The position numbers and the translations under genes are program-made. Below the pieces are notes generated by a model, which was not told the DNA's origin, did not search any database, and worked only from the letters and a program-made list of their open reading frames with translations. 64,000 bases of DNA from Cohnella fermenti (lineage in GTDB: Bacteria; Bacillota; Bacilli; Paenibacillales; Paenibacillaceae). The stretch lies in NCBI RefSeq assembly GCF_004801405.1, contig NZ_SSOB01000006.1:1-64000 (forward strand), in the 5' to 3' direction. The stretch's first letter is position 1. The number at the start of each line of letters is the position of its first letter. Positions 24,218 to 33,886 of this stretch are shown piece after piece.

Positions 24218-25873
24218 TTAAGCCGCCGACGAGCGCCGTGCGCGTCCGAGACGCCGGACGAGCGGGCCGAGCAGCTTGCGAATGCGCGCAGGATAACCGT
24301 CAAGGTCCTCCACGCGAATGACGCGGAAGAGGACAAGCAGAACGAGATACGCGACGCAGACGAACAGGCCGAGCACAAGCGTAACGATAAGATAAGGCCA
24401 CTTCCAGCCGAGCGGTTCCGTCCACTCCAAGCCGTAGTAGACGAGCGCCGAACCGGCTGCCGCAAGGATAAGCACCGTGGATGCGAACCCGAACCAACGG
24501 TCTCCGAGCGCCCGGATGCCCGTCGCCTTGCGGATTGTTGCCATGTTCCACGCCGTCACGAAGATGAAGCAGACGCTCGTCGCGGCGACAAGGCCGTAGA
24601 TGCCGAAGAAGGGCGTCAATGCGAGACTTAGCGCAAGCTTGGCCGCGACGCCTGTCAACGTGTGGACCATGGCGATCCGTTGACGGCTGATTCCGTTCAG
24701 AATCGAGTTGGACGTCATCATCGTAATCTGGAAAATCGTCCCTCCGCACAGCATCGCAACAACCGCGCTTCCCGTCGGTTCGCTGAAGAGAAGGCCGTTG
24801 ACCGCGTGGGCGCCGATCGTCAGCACGAGCACAACCGGCATCCCCGTGAAGATCGCAATGCGCATCGCGAGCGTTCCTTGATGGCGCACCTTCCCTTCGT
24901 CCCTGGATGCATAAGCGGCAGCCAGCACCGGCAGAATGGACGTGCTTAGCGCAATCGCAAGAACAGGCGGAATTCCCGCGATCGATTGGGCGTTCGTGAC
25001 AAGCCATTTTAACCAGGCGTCTACCTTCTCGGGACCGAACTTCCATTCGGACAGCGGCCCCAGAAGCGTATTATCGATAATATAAATAAGCTGCACCGTC
25101 ATCGCCGTCAGAAGAATCGGGATGGAGATTCGCAGAATCGCTTTGTAAATCTCCATCGTCTTCGTCAGCACCGGCGGACCGCCGAAGGAAGCGGCTGCGG
25201 CCTGCGGCTCCTTGCGAGCCGTGCGACGATCGCTCTCATCCAGCTTCCGTCCATACCACAGCATCACGGCCAGCGCGGCCAAGCCGCCCAAGACGCTGCC
25301 GAATGCGCCGCCGGCCGCCATCATTCGATTGCTGTATCCGAGCCCTTGCAGCAGGAAGACGAGGCCGACCGCCGTTATTACCCGGGCAATTTGTTCGACA
25401 ACCTGCGAGATTCCGCCGGCGATCATGAACTGTCGTCCCTGGAAGTAGCCGCGCATCATGGCAATAACGGGGAAGACGAGCAGCGCCGGAGCGATCGCTT
25501 GTATCGCAAGAGCGGCTTCCGGTATCTTCGAGAAGGAAGCATAAGCCGGTGCAAGCAGCAGCAGCAGAATCGTCATGACGATCCCCATCAGCACCCCGAA
25601 GCGAACGGCTGCCTTGTAGATGCCCTTGGCTTCCTCTTCCCGTCCGAGCTCGTATCTCTCCGAGACCATCTTGGAGATGGCGCTCGGAATTCCTGCCGTC
25701 GAGAAAATCAGCAACAGCAAATAAACGTTGTTCGCAACCCCGAAGGAACCGTTGCCGATATCGTCCATGACATATTCCAACGGAACCTTCTGGAAGATGC
25801 CAAGCACCCGGGCGACAAGCGCCGCTGCGGCCAGAATAATTGTTCCTTTAATCAACGAGTCTTTCTTCACCAT
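24218..25873 (-). CDS. Polysaccharide flippase, MurJ/SpoVB/YtgP-like
   Basis: A 551-residue membrane protein with about 14 helices of the MOP flippase superfamily. The N-terminus (SLIKGTIILAAAALVARVLGIFQKVPLEYVMDDIGNGSFGVANNVY) and GGISQVVEQIARV are typical of the SpoVB/YtgP branch, which moves lipid-linked peptidoglycan or other glycan precursors. I cannot separate the vegetative YtgP role from the cortex-specific SpoVB role by eye. The ATG follows only a weak Shine-Dalgarno site. A Lys/Arg-rich tail ends the protein. Confidence 0.9.
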   Translation of the reverse strand: MVKKDSLIKGTIILAAAALVARVLGIFQKVPLEYVMDDIGNGSFGVANNVYLLLLIFSTAGIPSAISKMVSERYELGREEEAKGIYKAAVRFGVLMGIVMTILLLLLAPAYASFSKIPEAALAIQAIAPALLVFPVIAMMRGYFQGRQFMIAGGISQVVEQIARVITAVGLVFLLQGLGYSNRMMAAGGAFGSVLGGLAALAVMLWYGRKLDESDRRTARKEPQAAAASFGGPPVLTKTMEIYKAILRISIPILLTAMTVQLIYIIDNTLLGPLSEWKFGPEKVDAWLKWLVTNAQSIAGIPPVLAIALSTSILPVLAAAYASRDEGKVRHQGTLAMRIAIFTGMPVVLVLTIGAHAVNGLLFSEPTGSAVVAMLCGGTIFQITMMTSNSILNGISRQRIAMVHTLTGVAAKLALSLALTPFFGIYGLVAATSVCFIFVTAWNMATIRKATGIRALGDRWFGFASTVLILAAAGSALVYYGLEWTEPLGWKWPYLIVTLVLGLFVCVAYLVLLVLFRVIRVEDLDGYPARIRKLLGPLVRRLGRARRSSAA

Positions 25874-25884
25874 GTCTTATCAGC

Positions 25885-26604
25885 TCATCCCAACGATTCT
25901 AACGGTTTATGATTGCCGCGGACCGGCTTCGCCGCGCCCGAAGGAGCCGCCCAGCGCACACCGTTCGCGATAACGCGGCGCACGAGCGGATGATAATAGG
26001 TCGGATACGTCTCATGGCCCGGACGGAAGTAGAAGATCCTCCCTTGGCCGCGCTTGTAGGTGCAGCCGCTGCGGAACACTTCCCCGCCCTCGAACCAACT
26101 GACGAACACGAGCTCGTCCGGAGCCGGGATGTCGAAGTGCTCCCCGTACATCTCCTCCGGCTTGATCTCGAAGTATTCCGGGAGATCGGCCGCGATCGGA
26201 TGAGCGGGATCAACCACCCAGACGCGTTCCTTCTCGCCCGCTTCCCTCCACTTCAAGTCGCAGCTTGTCCCCATTAGTTTTTTGAAAATTTTCGAAAAAT
26301 GGCCCGAGTGCAGCACGATCAGCCCCATCCCGTCCATCACCCTGCGGTGCACCCGTTCCACAATCTCGTCGTCGACCTCATGATGCGCCATGTGCCCCCA
26401 CCAGATGAGCACGTCCGTGCCGTCCAGCACCTCCTGCGTCAAGCCGTGCTCCGGCTCGGGCAGCGTTGCCGTGCGAACGGACAGTCCGTCTTCCGCCTCG
26501 AGACCGTCGGCGATCGCGCGATGAAGACCGTCCGGGTACACCTCGCGCACCTCTTCGTGAATGTGTTCATGCCGGAATTCGTTCCAGACCGTCACTTTAA
26601 TCAA
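25885..26604 (-). CDS. ThuA-domain protein
   Basis: A 239-residue protein of the ThuA family (class-I glutamine-amidotransferase-like fold, first linked to trehalose use in Rhizobium). Visible blocks are the start [53 protein letters not shown] and [32 protein letters not shown]. The His/Glu/Tyr-rich end is typical. The gene starts 13 bases after DUF456 on the same strand, so HAD, DUF456 and ThuA probably form a unit. Substrate unknown. Confidence 0.88.
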   Translation of the reverse strand: MIKVTVWNEFRHEHIHEEVREVYPDGLHRAIADGLEAEDGLSVRTATLPEPEHGLTQEVLDGTDVLIWWGHMAHHEVDDEIVERVHRRVMDGMGLIVLHSGHFSKIFKKLMGTSCDLKWREAGEKERVWVVDPAHPIAADLPEYFEIKPEEMYGEHFDIPAPDELVFVSWFEGGEVFRSGCTYKRGQGRIFYFRPGHETYPTYYHPLVRRVIANGVRWAAPSGAAKPVRGNHKPLESLG

Positions 26605-26616
26605 TGCGAATCCTCC

Positions 26617-27096
26617 TTAGATCAGCCAGATGATGAACAGTACGATCATGACAAGCTGAAGGACAATCTTCATGAACGTGCTCGTGAACAGCCCGACAAG
26701 CGATCCCCAGCCGACCTTAAGCGCCTTGTCGAACGGGGAACCCGCGATGAGCTCGCCGAGCAGCGCTCCCGCGAACGGGCCGATGATGAGGCCGAACGCC
26801 GGAATGACGAAGGGACCGATAATGACGCCGATCGTGCTCCCCCAGACGGACGCCTTGGAGCCCCCGAACTTCTTGACTCCCCAGGCGTTCACCACGTAAT
26901 CCGCCACGATCAGCGCCAGGACAATAAGCGTCTGAATGCTCCAGAACCAGAAGCCGAACGGTTCGAACGAGAAGAAGAGCCCGTACACGAAGAACGCCGC
27001 ATAGATCGCGAAGACGCCGGGCAGAACCGGGTACACCGCTCCGGCCATGCCGACGACGAACAGCACGACAATGATAATCCAGCCGAGTATATCCAT
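26617..27096 (-). CDS. DUF456 family membrane protein
   Basis: A 159-residue protein with four or five hydrophobic helices. The glycine-zipper-like segments FGGSKASVWGSTIGVIIGPFVIPAFGLIIGPFAGALLGEL and the downstream VGWGSLVGLFTSTFMKI define DUF456, a family with no known function. The start MDILGWIIIVVLFVVGMAG is hydrophobic without a cleavage site, as in homologues. It begins four bases after the HAD-phosphatase stop, which implies one transcript with that gene. Confidence 0.9.
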   Translation of the reverse strand: MDILGWIIIVVLFVVGMAGAVYPVLPGVFAIYAAFFVYGLFFSFEPFGFWFWSIQTLIVLALIVADYVVNAWGVKKFGGSKASVWGSTIGVIIGPFVIPAFGLIIGPFAGALLGELIAGSPFDKALKVGWGSLVGLFTSTFMKIVLQLVMIVLFIIWLI

Positions 27097-27100
27097 ACTC

Positions 27101-27847
27101 TCACACCCTCAGCACGTATTGGCGAATGACCTGGGCGACCCCGTCCTCAAGATTCGAGCCGGTGACGACGTCGGCGCCCGCCTTGACCTCATCCTGCGCA
27201 TTGCCCATCGCGACGCCGAGTCCGACCGCCTTGATCGCCGCCAGATCGTTCAGGCTGTCGCCGACCGCTACCGCTTCCGCCATCGTGCAGCCGATGAGGC
27301 CGCACACTTCTTCGATCGCCGTCGCTTTGGTAATGCCCGCAGGATTCACTTCGATGTTGAAGGGCGACGAGTTGCTCAGCTCAAGCCCTTCCCAAGCTTC
27401 CAATTCCGTACGGATGGCGGCGAGCGTCTCCAGGTTCTCGTCGTAGTACCCGAACTTGAGCCAGTCGACCGCATAGGTATCGCCGATCCATCTCTCCTTA
27501 TTATAGATGCCTTGCGTGGAATAGGCCCAGAACCACGCCTCCGGGTGCCGTTCCGCCAGGCGATGGAGCTTCATCACCTTCTCGTGCGACAGTGTTGTCC
27601 TGCGGTGCAGCTCACCCGGCTTACGCCAGATCTCGCCACCGTTCACGACGATCAGCGGCGATTCGCCAAGCCCGAGCCATTCCGCGAACGGAAGCGCGCT
27701 GTCGTACCCTCTGCCGGTCGACACGCACACCGTCACCCCGGCTTCCCTCGCCTTCGCGATCCATTCCCGATTCGTCTCGCTGATCTCGCTCCGGTCGTTC
27801 AGTGTCGTTCCGTCCAAGTCCAACGCCAGCAGTCGATAGTGTCCCAA
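27101..27847 (-). CDS. Cof-type HAD-IIB phosphatase
   Basis: A 248-residue HAD hydrolase with a C2-type cap. Motif I is LDLDGTTL (nucleophile and acid Asp), motif II is VSTGRG, motif III lysine is in ITKATAIEE, and motif IV is GDSLNDLAAI; VAMGNAQDEVKAGADVVTGSNLEDGVA completes the family pattern. Members dephosphorylate sugar phosphates, flavins or pyridoxal phosphate. I chose the TTG at 27847, 11 bases after GGAGG; upstream sequence is a run of CATAGCT-like repeats and unlikely to code. Confidence 0.88.
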   Translation of the reverse strand: MGHYRLLALDLDGTTLNDRSEISETNREWIAKAREAGVTVCVSTGRGYDSALPFAEWLGLGESPLIVVNGGEIWRKPGELHRRTTLSHEKVMKLHRLAERHPEAWFWAYSTQGIYNKERWIGDTYAVDWLKFGYYDENLETLAAIRTELEAWEGLELSNSSPFNIEVNPAGITKATAIEEVCGLIGCTMAEAVAVGDSLNDLAAIKAVGLGVAMGNAQDEVKAGADVVTGSNLEDGVAQVIRQYVLRV

Positions 27848-27971
27848 GACTCTCTCATTCCCTCCTTCTCTCTGTACGGCCCATAGCCCATAGCTCATAG
27901 CTCATAGCGATAGCCCATAACCGATGACCAACATACCAACGACATTTTAACACAAATCCGGGCGGAGCACG

Positions 27972-28008
27972 AAGAAAGCCTCGGAGGTCCGAAGACCTTC
28001 CGAGGCTG
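27972..28008 (-). terminator. Terminator of the opp operon
   Basis: Minus strand AGCCTCGGAAGGTC pairs with GACCTCCGAGGCT around TTCG, followed by TTCTTC. It is 40 bases after the oppF stop. Confidence 0.9.
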
Positions 28009-28046
28009 TGCGCCCGCGCGAAGCATGAGCGCCATCCGCGCGGCTA

Positions 28047-29003
28047 TTAAGCATAATGACAGGCAGCCAGGTGGCCGGGACGCGTCTCTCTAAGCTCCGG
28101 CACCTCCGCCGCGCACTTCTCCGTCGCCGCCGGACAGCGGGTGCGGAACGGGCAGCCGCTCGGCGGATTGATCGGGCTCGGCAGATCGCCGGACAGCACG
28201 ATTCGCTCCTTCTCGCGCGCCGCGCTCGGGTCCGGCTCCGGAATGGCCGACAGCAGCGCCTTCGTGTACGGATGCTGCGGGTAATCGTACAGCTCCTCGC
28301 TGGAGGCGAGCTCGACGATCTTGCCCAGGTACATGACCGCCACCCGGTCGCTCACATACTTGACCATCGACAGGTCGTGCGCAACGAACAGGTAGGTAAG
28401 GCCAAGCTGCTTCTGCAGATCGATCAGTTGGTTGATGATCTGCGCCTGGATCGAGACGTCGAGCGCCGAGATCGGCTCGTCGCAGACGACGAATTCCGGG
28501 TTGACGGCAAGCGCGCGGGTGATGCCGATCCGCTGGCGCTGGCCGCCCGAGAATTCGTGCGGGTAACGGGAGGCGTGCTCCGCGTTCAGGCCGACGAGCT
28601 CGAGCAGCTCTTCGACGCGCTTCTTCCGCTCCGCCTTGCCGTGGGCAAGGCCGTGAATGTCGAGCGCCTCGCCGACGATGTCGAGCACCGTCAGCCGCGG
28701 GTTAAGCGAGGCGTACGGGTCTTGGAAAATCATCTGCATCCGGCGGCGATACGCCTTGAACTGCCGCTTGGACAGCTTCGCGATGTCGACGCCGTCGTAT
28801 ATCATGGAACCGGCTGTCGGCTCGTACAGGCGCATGATCGTTCGCCCCGCCGTCGTCTTGCCGCAGCCCGACTCTCCGACAAGACCGACCGTCTCGCCCT
28901 TCTTGATATCGAGCGTGAAGTTCTGAACGGCCTTGAGCTCGCGGCCGCCCCCAAGCTGGAAGTGCTTGCTGAGGCCGTTAATATCCAGCAGCGACTTGCT
29001 CAT
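28047..29003 (-). CDS. oppF: Oligopeptide ABC transporter ATP-binding protein OppF
   Basis: A 318-residue ATPase of the peptide/nickel ABC importer class. Walker A is GESGCGKTT, the signature is SGGQRQRIG, Walker B ends in VVCDEPISALDVS and the H-loop is VAHD. The C-terminal extension has the oligopeptide-transporter cysteines (PSGCPFRTRCPAATEKC) expected to hold an Fe-S cluster. The ATG follows GGGAGGTGCACGC and overlaps the oppD stop by four bases (ATGA). It is the last of five opp genes. Confidence 0.95.
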   Translation of the reverse strand: MSKSLLDINGLSKHFQLGGGRELKAVQNFTLDIKKGETVGLVGESGCGKTTAGRTIMRLYEPTAGSMIYDGVDIAKLSKRQFKAYRRRMQMIFQDPYASLNPRLTVLDIVGEALDIHGLAHGKAERKKRVEELLELVGLNAEHASRYPHEFSGGQRQRIGITRALAVNPEFVVCDEPISALDVSIQAQIINQLIDLQKQLGLTYLFVAHDLSMVKYVSDRVAVMYLGKIVELASSEELYDYPQHPYTKALLSAIPEPDPSAAREKERIVLSGDLPSPINPPSGCPFRTRCPAATEKCAAEVPELRETRPGHLAACHYA

Positions 29004-30028
29004 GCGTGCACCTCCCGTTGCTCTGCGGCTTGCCCGGCGCGCGGGTCCTGAAGCCAGCATCTTACCTGGTGGCTGCCTCCGAGCTCGGTCACTTCCGGAT
29101 GCGTTGTCCGGCAGATGTTCATCGCGAACGAGCAGCGGTCGCAGAAGCCGCAGCCCTTCGGCGGCGCGATCAGATCGGGCGGCGTGCCGTAGATCGGCAC
29201 AAGCGGCTCGTCCTTGCGCTGCGACAGCTTCGGCAGCGAGTTCAGCAGCCCTCTCGTATACGGATGGCTCGGGTTCGCGAAGATCTCCTCCGTCGTCCCG
29301 CTCTCGACGATCTGGCCGGCGTACATGACCATAACCCGGTCGCAGACATCCGCGACGATGCCGAGATCGTGCGTGATGAGAATAATCGAGGTGCCGAGCT
29401 GCTCCTGAAGCCGCTTCATCAAGCGAAGAATCTGGGCCTGAATCGTGACGTCGAGCGCAGTCGTCGGCTCGTCCGCAATCAGCAGCGACGGATTGCAGGC
29501 GAGTGCGATCGCAATCATGACGCGCTGGCGCATCCCCCCGGAGAATTCATGCGGGTACTGCTTGTACCTCGCTTCCGGCGTCGGAATGCCGACGAGCTTC
29601 AGCATCTCGACCGCGCGTTCCTTCGCCTCGGACTTGGACATTCCCTGATGCTTGACGAGGCCTTCGGAGATCTGCTTGCCGACCGGCATCGTCGGATTAA
29701 GAGAGGTCATCGGATCTTGGAAAATCATGCCGATCTTGTTGCCCCGAATCTTCTGCATATCCTTCTCGCTGAGCTTAAGCAGGTCTTGCCCTTCGAACAG
29801 GATCTCGCCGTTCTTGACCCGGCCGGGCGGCATCGCGATCAGACGCATGACCGTCTGGGCCGTCACGCTCTTGCCGCTGCCGGATTCGCCGACTATCGCC
29901 ACCGCTTCGCCGTGCTTCACGTCGAAGCTCACGTTGCGGATCGCCTGGACTTCCCCTCCGAATACGTCGAAGGAGACGCTCAGGTCTTTTACTTCGAGCA
30001 TCGTTGTCATATCTGGCATGGTTGTCAT
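29000..30028 (-). CDS. oppD: Oligopeptide ABC transporter ATP-binding protein OppD
   Basis: A 342-residue ATPase partner of OppF. Walker A is GESGSGKSV, signature SGGMRQRVM, Walker [16 protein letters not shown]-loop ITHDLG; the C-terminal cysteine cluster is [16 protein letters not shown]. The start region contains an imperfect duplication (ATGACAAC repeated 27 bases apart), so ATG at 30028 or 30010 or 30001 may be used; I keep the first, after GGAAGGAGAG. The substrate is probably oligopeptides, judged from the whole operon. Confidence 0.95.
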   Translation of the reverse strand: MTTMPDMTTMLEVKDLSVSFDVFGGEVQAIRNVSFDVKHGEAVAIVGESGSGKSVTAQTVMRLIAMPPGRVKNGEILFEGQDLLKLSEKDMQKIRGNKIGMIFQDPMTSLNPTMPVGKQISEGLVKHQGMSKSEAKERAVEMLKLVGIPTPEARYKQYPHEFSGGMRQRVMIAIALACNPSLLIADEPTTALDVTIQAQILRLMKRLQEQLGTSIILITHDLGIVADVCDRVMVMYAGQIVESGTTEEIFANPSHPYTRGLLNSLPKLSQRKDEPLVPIYGTPPDLIAPPKGCGFCDRCSFAMNICRTTHPEVTELGGSHQVRCWLQDPRAGQAAEQREVHA

Positions 30029-30057
30029 ATCTGGGCCACTCTCCTTCCTTCGCGGGA

Positions 30058-30987
30058 TTATTTCTTAAGCTTCGGATCGAAGGCGTCGCGAAGTCCGTCC
30101 CCGAATACGTTGAAGGCAAACATCGTGAGACACAGGAAGAACGCCGGGAAGAACAAGCGCCACGGGAAGATCGTCATCGCCCCGATGCTGTCGCTGATCA
30201 TCGTGCCCCACGAAGCGACAGGCGATTGAACGCCCAGTCCGAGGAAGCTCAGGAACGCCTCGGTGAAGATCGCGCTCGGCACGCTGAGCGTAACCGTAAC
30301 AATGATCGGCCCCATCGCGTTCGGGATCAGGTGGCGGAACATGATGCGCATATGTCCGGCACCGAGCACCTGGGACGCCAGCGCATACTCCTGGTTTTTC
30401 AACGAGATGATCTGCCCGCGCACGATCCAGGCCATGTTGATCCAGCCCGTAATCGACATTGCGACGATAATGGTCGTCAGACTCGGCTCCATGACGACGA
30501 GCAGCAGAATGACGACGAGCAGATACGGAATCGCGTACAGAATCTCCGACAGGCGGTTCATGATCTCGTCGACCTTGCCGCCGAAGTAACCCATAATCGC
30601 TCCGTAGATGATTCCGATGAAGAAGTCGATGATCGCCGCCATGACGCCGACGAACAGCGAGATGCGCGCGCCCATCATCGTTCGGACAAGCATGTCCCGG
30701 CCCAGATCGTCGGTCCCGAACCAATGCCCCCAAGTGGGAGCCTTGTTCTTGTTCACCAGGTCGTTCGAATAGTGATCGTGCACAGACAGCCATGGTACCA
30801 ATATCGCAAGCGCGACAACGACGATGATCACCCAGAAGCCGAACATCGCCAGCTTGTTGCCCTTCAGTCTGTATCGGATATCCTGCCAAGCAGTCAGACT
30901 CTTGCGTGTAATCTTCTCGCCGGCCCCAGCCTCTCGCTGAAGGGGCGCGAAGGGATTGTCGTCTCTAGTCACAGCGCGGTTGCTCAC
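30058..30987 (-). CDS. oppC: Oligopeptide ABC transporter permease OppC
   Basis: A 309-residue inner-membrane permease with six helices, one near the N-terminus (AMFGFWVIIVVVALAILV) followed by an extracellular loop and the BPD domain. HWFGTDDLGRDMLVRTMMGARISL is the family hallmark and the EAA loop reads EYALASQVLGAGHMRIMFRHLIPNAMGPI. It starts three bases after the oppB stop. It pairs with OppB to make the channel driven by OppD and OppF. Confidence 0.95.
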   Translation of the reverse strand: MSNRAVTRDDNPFAPLQREAGAGEKITRKSLTAWQDIRYRLKGNKLAMFGFWVIIVVVALAILVPWLSVHDHYSNDLVNKNKAPTWGHWFGTDDLGRDMLVRTMMGARISLFVGVMAAIIDFFIGIIYGAIMGYFGGKVDEIMNRLSEILYAIPYLLVVILLLVVMEPSLTTIIVAMSITGWINMAWIVRGQIISLKNQEYALASQVLGAGHMRIMFRHLIPNAMGPIIVTVTLSVPSAIFTEAFLSFLGLGVQSPVASWGTMISDSIGAMTIFPWRLFFPAFFLCLTMFAFNVFGDGLRDAFDPKLKK

Positions 30988-30990
30988 TTC

Positions 30991-31926
30991 TTATGCACCT
31001 GCCTTTCCGCCTTTGAGGCGAATGCGCGGATCGACAAGCACGTAGGCGATATCGGCAACGAAGCGGCCGATCAGCAGAATTACCGCATAGAAAATTGTCG
31101 TTCCCATAATCAGGGGATAATCTCGGTCAACAATGCTGGATACGAAGAACTTGCCAAGACCGGGTATCGCAAAAATTTGTTCCACGACAACAGAGCCGGT
31201 AATGACGTTGGCGATCATGAAACCCAGATACGTCACGACCGGCAGCATGGAGTTGCGCAGCGCGTGACGCCAAACGATCATATGGCCGGCCAGGCCCTTG
31301 GCCTTCGCCGTCTTGATGAAGTCGCCGTTCAGCACTTCGACCATCGTCGAGCGAATGAGGCGGGCGATAACCGCAATGGACGATGCGGACAAGGCAATGG
31401 TGGGCAGGATGTAATCGAGCGGCCTCTTGAGGCCCGCCACGGAGAACCATCCGAGCTTCACGGCAAAGATGTACTGCAATAGCGGACCTAAGATCAGGCT
31501 CGGGACCGCCAGGCCGATAACGGCCAATGTCATGGAGAAGTGATCGAGGAATCTTCGGTGATAGAGCGCCGCCAGAATCCCGAGCACGCAGCCGCCGATA
31601 ACGGAAGTGACGATCGAGGCGAGGCCGAGACGCAAGGAATAACCGAAGGAGCTGGAGATCATCCGCTCAACCGTCTGATACTTCTTCTTCATGGATACGC
31701 CGAGATCGCCGTGGATCAGGTTGTCCATGTAGTTGATGTAGCGCTCGAACATCGGTTTGTCCAGACCGTAATACGCTTCCAAGTTTTTCTTGACCTGTTC
31801 GCTTGTCGCTTTCTCCGATTGCAGCGGGCTCCCTGGGATGACATTCATCAGCACGAAGGTCAGACTAGCCAAGAGGAACAGGGTTACAACCATAAAAGAG
31901 ACTTTACGAAGCACAAAAGCTACCAC
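30991..31926 (-). CDS. oppB: Oligopeptide ABC transporter permease OppB
   Basis: A 311-residue permease with six helices. The start AFVLRKVSFMVVTLFLLASLTFVLMNVIPGSP and the EAA loop DFIKTAKAKGLAGHMIVWRHALRNSMLPVV are typical. The GTG start follows GAGGCGGG. A 12-bp perfect hairpin separates it from oppA, which should reduce read-through so that the binding protein is made in excess over the membrane parts. Confidence 0.94.
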   Translation of the reverse strand: MVAFVLRKVSFMVVTLFLLASLTFVLMNVIPGSPLQSEKATSEQVKKNLEAYYGLDKPMFERYINYMDNLIHGDLGVSMKKKYQTVERMISSSFGYSLRLGLASIVTSVIGGCVLGILAALYHRRFLDHFSMTLAVIGLAVPSLILGPLLQYIFAVKLGWFSVAGLKRPLDYILPTIALSASSIAVIARLIRSTMVEVLNGDFIKTAKAKGLAGHMIVWRHALRNSMLPVVTYLGFMIANVITGSVVVEQIFAIPGLGKFFVSSIVDRDYPLIMGTTIFYAVILLIGRFVADIAYVLVDPRIRLKGGKAGA

Positions 31927-31952
31927 TGTTTATACCCGCCTCTCAAAAACAA

Positions 31953-31981
31953 GGGTATATATAGGCAATCTATATATACCC
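31953..31981 (-). terminator. Intercistronic hairpin between oppA and oppB
   Basis: GGGTATATATAG and CTATATATACCC form a perfect 12-bp stem with a five-base loop; the minus strand continues TTGTTTTTG. Likely a partial terminator or mRNA 3'-end stabiliser for oppA. Confidence 0.75.
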
Positions 31982-32009
31982 TCGAGCTATTTGTTCTCCT
32001 GACTGCCTG

Positions 32010-33692
32010 TTACTTCTTGCTGCCGAACACCCAGTCGATATGGCCGGAGTAGTCGGACGTTACGCCTTCGATGTCGTCCTTGACCATCGTTACCGTCGTG
32101 TAGTAGTAGAACGGCAGAACGGCCATGTCGTCGATCGCTTGCTTCTCGGCCTTCGCAATCAGATCCAGTCGAGTCGCTTCGTCGGTTGCGGCAAGCGATT
32201 CGTCAAGCCACTTCCCGACTTGCTCGTTGTCGTACTTGCCGTCGTTGTTGCCGGACTTCGGATGGATCAGGTCGTACGTGAAGTTGATCGCGTGGTTGAA
32301 GTCGGCGCCCCAGCCTGCGCGGGCAACGTCGAATTGGCCTGCGTCGCGAGTCTCGAGGAACGTTCCCCATTCCTGGTTCGTGACGGCAACTTCAACGCCG
32401 AGGTTCTTCCTCCACATGTCGGCTGCCGCTTCGGCAATCGCCTTGTGGCCTTCGCTTGTGTTGTAGAGGAGGGTGATCTTCGGCAATTGGGCAATGCCTT
32501 CTTCCGCCATGCCTTCCGCCAGAAGCTTCTTCGCTTCATCGATGTCTTCGGAGAAGTAGCCGGTGTCCGGATACATCTCGCGGAACAGCTTGCCGTCCGT
32601 GCCCGCGATGCTCGGCGGCACGAGAGCGTAAGCCGGCGTCTGATTCGCTTGGGTAATGTTGTCGATGATCGATTGACGGTCGATCGCCATCGAGAATGCC
32701 TTGCGGATCTTCACGTTGTTGAACGGCGCCTTCTGCGTGTTGAACACGTAGTAGTACGACGATGCGATCGCTTTGACTTGAGCGCTGCCGTCGGCGATAA
32801 CTTGAGCCGTGCGGTCCGTCGGCACTTGGCCCGCTTGCGCGCCGATCCAATCGATGTCGTCCGATTGGAACATATTGTAGACGGTGTTGTTGTCTTCCAC
32901 CAGGCTGATCGTTACCTTGCTGAAGTTAACCTTGTCCTTATCGAAGTAGTTCGGGTTCGGCTCGAGAACAAGCTTGTCCTCATGCGCCCATTCCTTCAGC
33001 AGGAACGGCCCGTTGGAGACGATCGTCGATGCGTCTGCCGCCCATGCTTCATTCGCTTCAACCGTCGCTTCGTGAACCGGCAGGTAGGTATAGTGGGATA
33101 CGAGGGACGGGAAGTACGGAGTTGCCGACTTCAGGGTCACTTCCAGCGTCGTGTCGTCGGTTGCCTTGACGGCGACGTCGTCTGCGGAGCCCGTTCCGGC
33201 GTTGTACTCTTCGGCGCCCTTGATGTAGAACAGCATATATGCGTATTCGGAAGCCGTCTCCGGCGCAAGCGCCCGCTTCCAGGAGTAGACGAAGTCATTG
33301 GCGGTTACTTTGTCGCCATTGCTCCAAGTCGCGTCGTCGCGAAGCTTGAAGGTATACACGAGTCCGTCGTCGGACACATCGTAACCTGTGGCGATTGCCG
33401 GTTGCGGCTCGCCGGCGGAATCAAGACGATACAGGCCTTCGTAGAGGCCGGCCGCTACGATCGACGATTGCGCGTCGGTCATGAGCGCGGGGTCAAGGCT
33501 TGGCGGTTCGCTTGCGAGCGTAAACCGGAATTCTCCGCCTTTCTTGACGTCTGCGGAAGAACTGCTGCTTGCGGAGGAGGATGGAGCCGCGTTATTGCCA
33601 TTGTTGTTGTTGGAGCAAGCCGACAATACGGCTGCCAGCATCATAACGACAACGAGCGGAAGCAATAACCCCTTCTTTTTGTCTACCTTCAC
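32010..33692 (-). CDS. oppA: Oligopeptide-binding lipoprotein OppA
   Basis: A 560-residue family 5 solute-binding lipoprotein. The signal peptide (basic start, LLLPLVVVMMLAAVLSAC) ends in the lipobox LSAC, followed by an Asn/Ser linker and the binding protein with FRFTLASEPPSLDPALMTDAQSS, TYTFKLRDDATWSNGDKVTANDFVYSWKR-type blocks and a C-terminal FYYYTTVTMVKDDIEGV. It captures peptides for OppBCDF. GTG start at 33692 follows AAAGGAG. The leader and promoter upstream are described separately. Confidence 0.95.
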   Translation of the reverse strand: MKVDKKKGLLLPLVVVMMLAAVLSACSNNNNGNNAAPSSSASSSSSADVKKGGEFRFTLASEPPSLDPALMTDAQSSIVAAGLYEGLYRLDSAGEPQPAIATGYDVSDDGLVYTFKLRDDATWSNGDKVTANDFVYSWKRALAPETASEYAYMLFYIKGAEEYNAGTGSADDVAVKATDDTTLEVTLKSATPYFPSLVSHYTYLPVHEATVEANEAWAADASTIVSNGPFLLKEWAHEDKLVLEPNPNYFDKDKVNFSKVTISLVEDNNTVYNMFQSDDIDWIGAQAGQVPTDRTAQVIADGSAQVKAIASSYYYVFNTQKAPFNNVKIRKAFSMAIDRQSIIDNITQANQTPAYALVPPSIAGTDGKLFREMYPDTGYFSEDIDEAKKLLAEGMAEEGIAQLPKITLLYNTSEGHKAIAEAAADMWRKNLGVEVAVTNQEWGTFLETRDAGQFDVARAGWGADFNHAINFTYDLIHPKSGNNDGKYDNEQVGKWLDESLAATDEATRLDLIAKAEKQAIDDMAVLPFYYYTTVTMVKDDIEGVTSDYSGHIDWVFGSKK

Positions 33693-33752
33693 ACAATTCA
33701 ACTCCTTTTTGTAATAAAAAACGACACGACAAAAAACAACACGTCTCAATTC

Positions 33753-33831
33753 ATGACCGGCGGATCGATTATGACCTACAGATCAATAATGACCGCTGAA
33801 GATCAATAATGACCAATAGGCTAAACATGAC
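33753..33831 (-). repeat. GGTCAT repeats in the opp leader
   Basis: On the minus strand GGTCAT occurs five times (plus-strand ATGACC at 33753, 33771, 33789, 33809, 33826; steps 18, 18, 20, 17). Three copies extend to GGTCATWATYGATC. All lie in the 5' untranslated leader between the promoter and oppA. A sixth ATGACC is at 34001, outside the leader. Confidence 0.65.
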
Positions 33832-33857
33832 CAACAGTACATGAACGGATGTAAACA

Positions 33858-33886
33858 TTTATAACATCGAAAATTTCAATAGTCAA
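33858..33886 (-). promoter_or_regulatory. Sigma-A promoter of the opp operon
   Basis: Minus strand TTGACT (33881-33886), 17-bp spacer, TATAAA (33858-33863), giving a leader of about 160 bases before oppA. The surrounding 33700-34080 is AT-rich and has no gene I can support. Confidence 0.7.

Noticed and set aside
28056-33668. Long plus-strand frames across the opp operon
   Set aside because: Antisense shadows of well-identified opp genes.
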